NCBI GenBank assembly: GCA_049414625.1 | Contig: JBMSAU010000049.1 | Span: 1-52,781 of the forward strand | Length of the DNA: 52,781 bases | Origin: WYEG01 sp049414625 | Lineage (GTDB): Bacteria; Desulfobacterota; Thermodesulfobacteria; Thermodesulfobacteriales; Thermodesulfobacteriaceae | Direction of reading: 5' to 3' | Shown here: piece by piece, positions 47,500 through 52,781 of the stretch | Layout: each line of letters starts with the position of its first letter | Numbering within the stretch: position 1 is the stretch's first letter | The notes under the pieces: generated by a model | What the model was told of the DNA's origin: nothing | What the model saw: only the letters and a program-made list of their open reading frames with translations | The model's database searches: none | Translations under genes and position numbers: made by a program

Positions 47500-48876
47500 T
47501 TGAAGGTGGGGAGAGGTCTTTCTAATTTAGAGGATGCTTTTAAAGGGGCTTTAAAAGAGAGGCTTCCGGAAGCGGTCTACAGGGTTTGGTTTTCAGAGGT
47601 CGGCGTAAATGTAAAAGACAGAAAATTAATCCTTGAAGTAGCAAACGAGTTTGCCAAAAATTGGATTAAGGAGAACTATCAAGAGCTTATTTCGGCTGTT
47701 GCTCAAGATTTTGGATTTCATGAATGGGATTTTCAAGTTGTCCCGAGGGGAAAACCAGAGCAATTGGTCATTCCCTATTCTCCTCTTGAGGTTATTGGAA
47801 GAAGACTTAGCCCCAGGTATACCTTTGAGGACTTCGTAGTTGGCAAATGTAATGAGCTTGCATACAAGGTAAGCCTTAGGTTTGTTGAGGAGCCCCCTAA
47901 AGGGGGGTTAATCTACTTTTGTGGCAACTTTGGGCTGGGGAAGACCCATCTTTCTCAAGCGATAGCAAACGTCCTCTATAAAAAGGGTTTTCATCGAGTT
48001 TTTTATTTTACAGGTCAAGATTTTTTAACCTACCTTATGAAGTATCTCAAATCAGGAAGCCTTGATGTTTTTAAGACAAAAATTCAAGAGGGATGCGACC
48101 TCTTGATCATCGACGGCGTTCATTTTCTTTCTGGAAAAGAGTTTACGCAAGTTGAACTTGCTTTCCTTTTAGACTATCTTCTTGACTACGGCAAAAATGT
48201 CATCTTTACCTCTCTTAAGCTCCCGAAAGACATGGTAGACTTTGATAGCACTTTAAAGTCCCGCCTTAACGCAGGGCTAATTGTAAAATTACATCAACCA
48301 GATTTTGAAACCAGGAAAAGGATTATCCGTTTTAAAGCTAAAAAGCTCGGATATAACTTTCCTTATGATGTAGTAGAGTATTTAGCAAGGATGGTTCGAG
48401 GAGACATAAGGCAGATTGAAAGCATTGTGAACGGGCTTATAGCCAGGGCAAAGCTTTTAAACGAACCTATAACCGTTCTCCTTGCAAAGGAGCTCCTAAG
48501 CGAGGTCTCTGAAGCTAATGAAGAAGCTCAGGACCTTGAAGTCTTTGTGGAAAGGGTCTGCAAGTTCTTCGGAATTGAAAGAAGCTCTCTTTTTTCCAAC
48601 TCCAGAAAGAGAGAGTTGATGCTTGCAAGGCAGGTTTTAATCTATCTTCTGAAAAAGTACACTCAAAGGTCCCTCAAAGAATTAGCCGAGATATTCAAAA
48701 AAGAACATTCAACCATCATCTATCACTTGAAAAGCATAGAAAAAAAGCTCTCAGAGGATAGGGCTTTAAAGTTTAAAGTAGAACTTCTTACGCGCGAAAT
48801 TCTTGAGGAATACCAAGGAATATCTTTTGAAAATGCCTCAGGTGAAGAAGATTTAAACCGGGAATCCTATGCTTGA
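47500..48876 (+). CDS. dnaA: Chromosomal replication initiator DnaA (divergent)
   Basis: A 458-residue protein with the four-domain DnaA plan: domain I (about 9-80), a short linker, AAA+ domain III (about 105-330) and DNA-binding domain IV (about 350-445). Walker A is GNFGLGKTH (142-150). Walker B reads LLIIDGVHFL, with glycine at 206 where DnaA normally has a second aspartate. The Box VII region is LKSRLNAGLI, keeping arginine but not the usual F-x-W-G. The helix-turn-helix signature is KKEHSTIIYHLKSIEKKL. Start is TTG 47500 or GTG 47506; GGAGG at 47492-47496 is spaced better for the GTG. Confidence 0.9.
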   Translation: MKVGRGLSNLEDAFKGALKERLPEAVYRVWFSEVGVNVKDRKLILEVANEFAKNWIKENYQELISAVAQDFGFHEWDFQVVPRGKPEQLVIPYSPLEVIGRRLSPRYTFEDFVVGKCNELAYKVSLRFVEEPPKGGLIYFCGNFGLGKTHLSQAIANVLYKKGFHRVFYFTGQDFLTYLMKYLKSGSLDVFKTKIQEGCDLLIIDGVHFLSGKEFTQVELAFLLDYLLDYGKNVIFTSLKLPKDMVDFDSTLKSRLNAGLIVKLHQPDFETRKRIIRFKAKKLGYNFPYDVVEYLARMVRGDIRQIESIVNGLIARAKLLNEPITVLLAKELLSEVSEANEEAQDLEVFVERVCKFFGIERSSLFSNSRKRELMLARQVLIYLLKKYTQRSLKELAEIFKKEHSTIIYHLKSIEKKLSEDRALKFKVELLTREILEEYQGISFENASGEEDLNRESYA

Positions 48877-50227
48877 TAGGCTTTTTAAGGAGCTTGAGAA
48901 ACTTCTCCCTGGTAAGGTTCTCACCAAGGAAGATGCGCTTTTAGCCTATTCTTTCGACGCAAGCTCCCTTCGGGGTAGACCTTGGGCAGTCCTTCTTCCA
49001 GACACTAAAGAGGAGGTGCTTGAGGTTTTAAAGCTTGCAAACCAATATAAATGCCCTATCATTACCCGTGGTTCAGGGACTTCAACAACCGGAAGCTCTG
49101 TCCCCGTGGAGGGCGGTATTGTTTTATCTCTTACTCGGCTAAACAGGATCCTTGATTTTAACGAAGAGGAAAGAGTTGTCCATTGCGAGCCCGGAGTAAT
49201 CACCGGAGATCTTAAGCGCTTTGTGGAAAAGTATAACCTCTTTTATCCCCCAGACCCCTCAAGCTACGCCTTCTCAACCATAGGAGGAAACATCGCAACC
49301 GGTGCAGGCGGACCAAAGGGTTTAAAGTATGGGACAACCAAAGACTATGTGCTGGCTTTAGAGGTAGGATTGCCAGGCGGAAGGCTTATCCGCACCGGTC
49401 CAAAAACCTTAAAACAGTCTTCTCACTACAACCTTACCCCTCTATTTATAGGCTCAGAAGGAACCTTAGGAGTGATACTTTCGGCTTGGCTTAGGCTAAT
49501 TCCCTTGCCTGAAAAACGAGCCCTCTTTTTGGTTCGCTCAAAGGATGAGGCTAAGCTTTTAGGTTTTATAAATCAGGTTTTAAGGATGGGTATAACTCCT
49601 TCTTCTGCTGAGTTTATAGACCAAACCTCACTCTTAGCCTTAAAGCTTTCTAATCATCCTTTGGTTAAGCCTGAAGATAAGGCGCTTCTTCTTCTTGAGG
49701 TCGACGGCAAAGCTTGCTGCGTTGAGAAAGAGGCTCAAGCTATAGAGAAGGCTTTAAGAGAGTTTGGGTTTTCCTTTGAGTTTTCTTCGGACGCCTCGGA
49801 GATGGAAAGGCTCTGGGAGGTTAGGCGATCTTTGAGCCCAAGCCTAAAAATACTTGGAAGTAAGAAGCTTTCAGATGACCTAACCATCCCACGAAGATAT
49901 AATGTAGAGTTTTTGAGCTATCTGCGCACTCATGAAGAAGGCTCAGGAATTCGTATCACCGCCTTTGGGCATGTGGGAGATGGCAACTTTCATGTGAACA
50001 TCTACTTTGAAGAGGGAAATGAGGAAAAAGCAAAGAAGATAAGGGAAAGTTTGATCAAGAAGGTGTTAGAACTTTCAGGCACGGTGTCAGGAGAGCATGG
50101 CATAGGCTTTACTAAAAAAGCCTACTTTGCCCTGGAGCTATCCGAGGAAGAGCTTAATCTAATGCGAAGCCTAAAAGCCCTTTTTGACCCTTACGGCATC
50201 CTTAATCCTGGAGTCAAAATACCCTGA
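48869..50227 (+). CDS. FAD-linked glycolate/D-lactate oxidase subunit (GlcD-like)
   Basis: A 452-residue flavoprotein of the VAO/PCMH family. The FAD-binding half shows TRGSGTSTTGSSVPVEGG (about residues 67-84), DPSSYAFSTIGGNIATGAGG (about 128-147) and GSEGTLGVI (about 195-203). The C-terminal FAD-oxidase domain shows GHVGDGNFHVNI and SGEHGIG, which hold the substrate and metal histidines. Known members oxidise glycolate, D-lactate or other 2-hydroxy acids. No GlcE or Fe-S GlcF partner is adjacent, so D-lactate dehydrogenase is as likely as glycolate oxidase. It overlaps dnaA by 8 bases. Confidence 0.9.
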   Translation: MLDRLFKELEKLLPGKVLTKEDALLAYSFDASSLRGRPWAVLLPDTKEEVLEVLKLANQYKCPIITRGSGTSTTGSSVPVEGGIVLSLTRLNRILDFNEEERVVHCEPGVITGDLKRFVEKYNLFYPPDPSSYAFSTIGGNIATGAGGPKGLKYGTTKDYVLALEVGLPGGRLIRTGPKTLKQSSHYNLTPLFIGSEGTLGVILSAWLRLIPLPEKRALFLVRSKDEAKLLGFINQVLRMGITPSSAEFIDQTSLLALKLSNHPLVKPEDKALLLLEVDGKACCVEKEAQAIEKALREFGFSFEFSSDASEMERLWEVRRSLSPSLKILGSKKLSDDLTIPRRYNVEFLSYLRTHEEGSGIRITAFGHVGDGNFHVNIYFEEGNEEKAKKIRESLIKKVLELSGTVSGEHGIGFTKKAYFALELSEEELNLMRSLKALFDPYGILNPGVKIP

Positions 50228-50320
50228 TGCTTTTGAAGTATTTTAAGTCATAAAGTTTCGTTACCTTTTAAATAACAATTTTTTTAAATGCCAGAATTTT
50301 TTCCAAAATAAAACTACAAG

Positions 50321-50349
50321 TTTACATTCCTTTGATTGTAGAATAAAAT
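50321..50349 (+). promoter_or_regulatory. Sigma-70-type promoter of the TPR gene
   Basis: TTTACA (50321-50326), a 17-base spacer and TAAAAT (50344-50349), about 44 bases before the start. The ribosome-binding site AAGGA lies close to the ATG. Confidence 0.5.
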
Positions 50350-50392
50350 GCTGAAATAAAGTTATTAAGAAATAAACTTATAAGGAAAGTTT

Positions 50393-51031
50393 ATGGGGGA
50401 CAAAGAAGAGAGGCAAGGAAAATACGAAGAGCTTTGCATCGCTTGGAATGACAGCGCAGAAGAAAGCGAAAAATTGAGGATAGCTCAGGAGCTTGTGGAT
50501 AAGGGAAATTCAGCTTGGGTCAAGGGACAAATTCTTGATGCTATTCAAAGCTTTGAATCTGCTCTTGAAATTTATTCAGAGCTTGGGCGCATGGAAGAGA
50601 TGGCAAACGTTCTTGAAAAGCTTGGAGATATTTACTACTTAAGGCGAAATTTTGAGAAAGCCTTAAGGGCTTACAAAGCCTGTCTTGATATCTGTGAGAA
50701 CTTTGAGGACGAAATCAGCACCTGCATCATTGCCGAAAAGATCGCTTATGTTTTACGGGATAAGGGGGAGTATGAAAGATGCTTGCCTTACTTTTACAGG
50801 ATCCTTGAGATTGCAGAAAAGTATAGAGACCCACATCGAGCAGGCAGAGCTCTTGCTGGCATTGGAGAATGTTGCCTAAAGCTTAACCGGTTTGAGCAGG
50901 CAAAGGATGCCCTTCAGTTAGCTTTAAAGATCTTTAGGGGCATGGGAGCTATTGAGCAAACTAAGGTCTTAGAAGCTTCTCTTGAAAGGTTAGAAAAAGG
51001 TCTCTATAATCCTCCCCTTGATAGTGAATAG
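50393..51031 (+). CDS. Tetratricopeptide-repeat protein
   Basis: A 212-residue soluble protein with about four TPR units (residues about 38-75, 76-112, 117-153 and 156-192). Repeats include GQILDAIQSFESALEIY, NFEKALRAYKACLDI, EYERCLPYFYRILEIAE and RFEQAKDALQLALKIF. TPR proteins act as scaffolds for protein contacts; there is no catalytic domain or signal peptide, so the partner is unknown. Its last 71 bases overlap the end of the opposing HAD phosphatase gene. Confidence 0.85.
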   Translation: MGDKEERQGKYEELCIAWNDSAEESEKLRIAQELVDKGNSAWVKGQILDAIQSFESALEIYSELGRMEEMANVLEKLGDIYYLRRNFEKALRAYKACLDICENFEDEISTCIIAEKIAYVLRDKGEYERCLPYFYRILEIAEKYRDPHRAGRALAGIGECCLKLNRFEQAKDALQLALKIFRGMGAIEQTKVLEASLERLEKGLYNPPLDSE

Positions 51032-51641
51032 CCTTCATTCCAAGCTTTAGTGCAGGCTCAATATCATCCTTTAAGCTATCGCCTATCATGACTGCTTCTT
51101 CTGGCTTTACTTTAAAATCAGAAAGCACATGAAGAAAGCTTGCAAGGTTTGGTTTTAGGTAGCCGATTTCACAACCTGTGTAGACCCTATCAAAAAGCTT
51201 ATCTAGCCCTAAGCCAGAAAGGACAGAATGAAGCCTCCCATCCCAGTTTGAAAGCACGCAAAGCTTTAGTCCTTTAGCTCGAAGTGATTTGGCAAACTCT
51301 GGGAAACCTGGTATAGGTATCACACAATCTTTGCTTCCAAAATGGGCATAAGCCTTTTCGAAAAGGCTATCAAACCAGGGTTCAAACCGATAGTCCTTAA
51401 AAAGGATTTCAAAGAAGGAACGCCAGGCTTTAAAACATAGCGCTTCGTTCCAGCGATGATCAGCTTTATTCTCGTGGAAAACCAACCGATAAACCTCCTT
51501 AACCCTTGATTGAAGTTCAACCGGATCTAAATTGATCCCTACTTCCCTGAAAAGTTGAGCGTAGTATTCTCCGACTGGTGGATGAATCTTGATGAAAGTC
51601 CCCTCAGCATCAAAGATCACAAGCTTGACGGTAGGTTTCAT
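50961..51641 (-). CDS. HAD-superfamily hydrolase
   Basis: A 226-residue phosphatase-like protein. Motif I is VIFDAEGTFIK (residues 8-18); the second aspartate of the usual DxDxT is replaced by glutamate (DAEGT). Motif II is LCVLSNWDGR (about 135-144), motif III lysine is near YLKPN (about 170) and motif IV is VMIGDSLKDDIEPA (about 188-201). The helical cap lies between motifs I and II. The substitution D to E at the general acid position may lower or alter phosphatase activity. Substrate is unknown. It lies 7 bases after the FmdB-like gene. Confidence 0.88.
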   Translation of the reverse strand: MKPTVKLVIFDAEGTFIKIHPPVGEYYAQLFREVGINLDPVELQSRVKEVYRLVFHENKADHRWNEALCFKAWRSFFEILFKDYRFEPWFDSLFEKAYAHFGSKDCVIPIPGFPEFAKSLRAKGLKLCVLSNWDGRLHSVLSGLGLDKLFDRVYTGCEIGYLKPNLASFLHVLSDFKVKPEEAVMIGDSLKDDIEPALKLGMKAIHYQGEDYRDLFLTFQEKLLRP

Positions 51642-51648
51642 GAGAGCT

Positions 51649-51903
51649 TTATCTTTTATACCCAGGTAATTCTAAATGGGAGCAAGTGCCTGTTGGGCAG
51701 GTATACGTTTCAGCAAGCCGAGGCTTATCGCTTGAGGCAGGACCTCCGGCATCACCCTTGATGATAGAGTTGACAACACTCATTAAGCGCTCAACTTTTC
51801 CTCCGCAAAACTTGCATTTAACAGAATTTGCTTCCTCTCTATTCTTAAGAAGAATCTCGAACTCCTGTCCACACTCAAGGCACTTAAACTCAAATATCGG
51901 CAT
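51649..51903 (-). CDS. FmdB-type zinc-ribbon protein
   Basis: An 84-residue protein. MPIFEFKCLECGQEFE followed by VKCKFCGGKVERL gives two CxxC pairs (about residues 8-11 and 30-33), the FmdB/CxxC_CXXC_SSSS family signature. Role is unknown; members are thought to be small regulators or zinc-binding factors. A third pair CPTGTC lies near the C-terminus (about 69-74). The strong site GGGGGG before the ATG fixes the start. It forms a two-gene unit with the HAD hydrolase. Confidence 0.8.
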   Translation of the reverse strand: MPIFEFKCLECGQEFEILLKNREEANSVKCKFCGGKVERLMSVVNSIIKGDAGGPASSDKPRLAETYTCPTGTCSHLELPGYKR

Positions 51904-52330
51904 GCTTTTCCCCCCTTTCTATAGAGATTAAAATAACACCTTTTTTAATTTTTTTCAAAAGTTAATACCTCTGGTGAGAAGTTCAGGAAAGCTGGAAAAA
52001 ATCCTTTGAAGAACAGCCCTTGTTGGGCAGTAGTTTTTAACCAACAAGCCCTTTTGTCCATCATCTGTTTAATCTTGCTAAAATCCTTGAGTTGCAAAGA
52101 GGTATCAAAAGAGTTTATGGTTTTGGAGCTTGCGGACAGCTCTTGTATTATGGTTGATAGAGGGCATATAGGTTTGGAATATGTGTATGTATGCGAAGAT
52201 AAACCAGAAAACTTTACTTTACTACCTTTAGGGTTATACTATTAGGTAGAGGTTTTTAGAAAGTCTTGGTTGAATAATTTTTCAGCCGAGGTACAAACTT
52301 AAAATAAAAAAGTTAAAAATTTTCTCTACC
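51904..52330. other. Intergenic region upstream of trpB, nothing firmly identified
   Basis: No recognisable gene. A plus-strand frame of 79 codons at 52006-52245 (ending VCEDKPENFTLLPLGLYY) has no ribosome-binding site and no family that I know; it may be a remnant. An inverted repeat CTTGTTGG (52019-52026) / CCAACAAG (52041-52048) lies inside it. No riboswitch or trp leader peptide is evident. Confidence 0.4.
52019..52048. repeat. Inverted repeat (8-bp stem, 14-base loop)
   Basis: CTTGTTGG at 52019-52026 pairs with CCAACAAG at 52041-52048. On the + strand it is followed by CCCTTTTG, too weak for a confident terminator. Confidence 0.5.
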
Positions 52331-52781
52331 ATGCGAGTGGTTTTGAGTGCCCAAGATATACCGAAGAAATGGTTTAACATTGTGCCCTACCTGCCAAAGC
52401 CTTTGGAGCCTCCCTTGGACCCAAGGACTATGGAGCCGGTGGATCCCTCAGCCCTCCTTGCAATATTTCCAGAACCCATAGTGGAGCAGGAGGTCTCACA
52501 GCAGGAGTGGATAGAAATTCCCCAAGAGGTTCTTGATGTGTATTCTCTATGGAGACCAACGCCGCTTCACAGGGCTAAAAGGCTTGAGGAGTATTTGGGC
52601 ACGCCAGCAAAGATATACTACAAAAACGAGAGCGTATCACCACCGGGTAGCCATAAGCCAAATACTGCGGTAGCCCAAGCTTATTACAACAAGATCTCCG
52701 GTGTGAAGAGGTTGACTACAGAAACTGGAGCTGGTCAGTGGGGAAGTTCCTTAGCCTTTGCCTGCCAGTTCTTTGGTTTGG
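52331..52781 (+). CDS. trpB: Tryptophan synthase beta chain, TrpB2 type (partial, runs off the window)
   Basis: The first 150 residues of a PLP enzyme that joins indole and serine to tryptophan. The long N-terminal part (LSAQDIPKKWFNIVPYLPKPLEPPLDP, FPEPIVEQEVSQQEWIEIP and SLWRPTPLHRAKRLEEYLG) is specific for TrpB2. The PLP lysine is in SPPGSHKPNTA, and TTETGAGQWGSSLAFAC follows. TrpB2 enzymes often work without TrpA or salvage indole. The gene is cut by the window end. The ATG at 52331 has no evident Shine-Dalgarno sequence. Confidence 0.93.
   Translation, partial: MRVVLSAQDIPKKWFNIVPYLPKPLEPPLDPRTMEPVDPSALLAIFPEPIVEQEVSQQEWIEIPQEVLDVYSLWRPTPLHRAKRLEEYLGTPAKIYYKNESVSPPGSHKPNTAVAQAYYNKISGVKRLTTETGAGQWGSSLAFACQFFGL

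Noticed and set aside
52006..52245. 79-codon frame upstream of trpB as a gene or transposase fragment
   Set aside because: No ribosome-binding site and no recognisable motif; kept only as a note in the intergenic entry.
1..52781. CRISPR array, prophage or complete insertion sequence
   Set aside because: No regularly spaced repeats, integrase, transposase or terminal inverted repeats were seen on either strand.

Overview
The window looks like chromosome from a thermophilic anaerobic bacterium, most likely of the Thermodesulfobacteriota (inference). The evidence is moderately low GC, Lys/Glu-rich proteins, short intergenic gaps, an archaeal-type phosphoglycerate mutase (ApgM), a CooC-type nickel-insertion ATPase, citramalate synthase, an Mrp ATPase with a NifX-like tail, a THEP1-type NTPase, TrpB2-type tryptophan synthase, and a DUF4390/NtrY-like pair of the kind seen in delta-lineage bacteria. 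No rRNA, CRISPR array, phage or intact insertion sequence is visible.

Layout. 1-4489 (+): dispersed-repeat-like DNA, a SAM methyltransferase, aspC, a heme-binding chemoreceptor whose N-terminus is out of frame, and hisB. 4481-10413 (-): a tight operon dnaJ-like, lysC, cimA, cooC, cysS, cvpA. 10524-12927 (+): an EAL phosphodiesterase behind a promoter that predicts a leaderless mRNA, then rsmA. 13014-19417 (-): trmN6-like methyltransferase, M24 peptidase, tRNA-Gln/Ser/Thr, rsmE, uvrB, rsmB. 19506-28908 (+): rtcB, an Ala-rich lipoprotein, a Smr-domain protein, a THEP1-thymidylate kinase fusion, and a TolC/HlyD/RND efflux trio, closed by a truncated methyltransferase. 29095-29809 (-): a SpoU methyltransferase and tRNA-Arg/Pro. 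29883-32454 (+): an AT-rich DUF4390 protein plus NtrY-like kinase. 32457-36213 (-): rluB-type pseudouridine synthase, polA and a half-size EamA transporter. 36300-38999 (+): Mrp/NifX protein, a broken zinc-ribbon gene with an in-frame TGA, apgM and a mini-ORF. 39190-43258 (+): a ferredoxin subunit and a Tat-exported molybdopterin oxidoreductase with its own promoter and terminator. 43270-43701 (-): remnants of two dead genes. 43908-50227 (+): argF, SlyD-like FKBP, two oligopeptide-type ABC ATPases, dnaA and glcD-like. 50393-51903: a TPR protein (+) converging on a HAD phosphatase and FmdB-like zinc ribbon (-). 52331 to the end (+): partial trpB2.

Two themes stand out. One is a concentration of RNA genes: five tRNAs, three 16S rRNA methyltransferases, two further RNA methyltransferases, a pseudouridine synthase, RtcB and Smr. 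The other is local gene decay around 28.9, 37.5, 43.5 and 47.3 kb. The best candidates for something new are the zinc-ribbon ORF with an in-frame TGA followed by a SECIS-like hairpin (a pseudogene is more likely), the THEP1-Tmk fusion, and the two-subunit exported molybdoenzyme with no membrane anchor.
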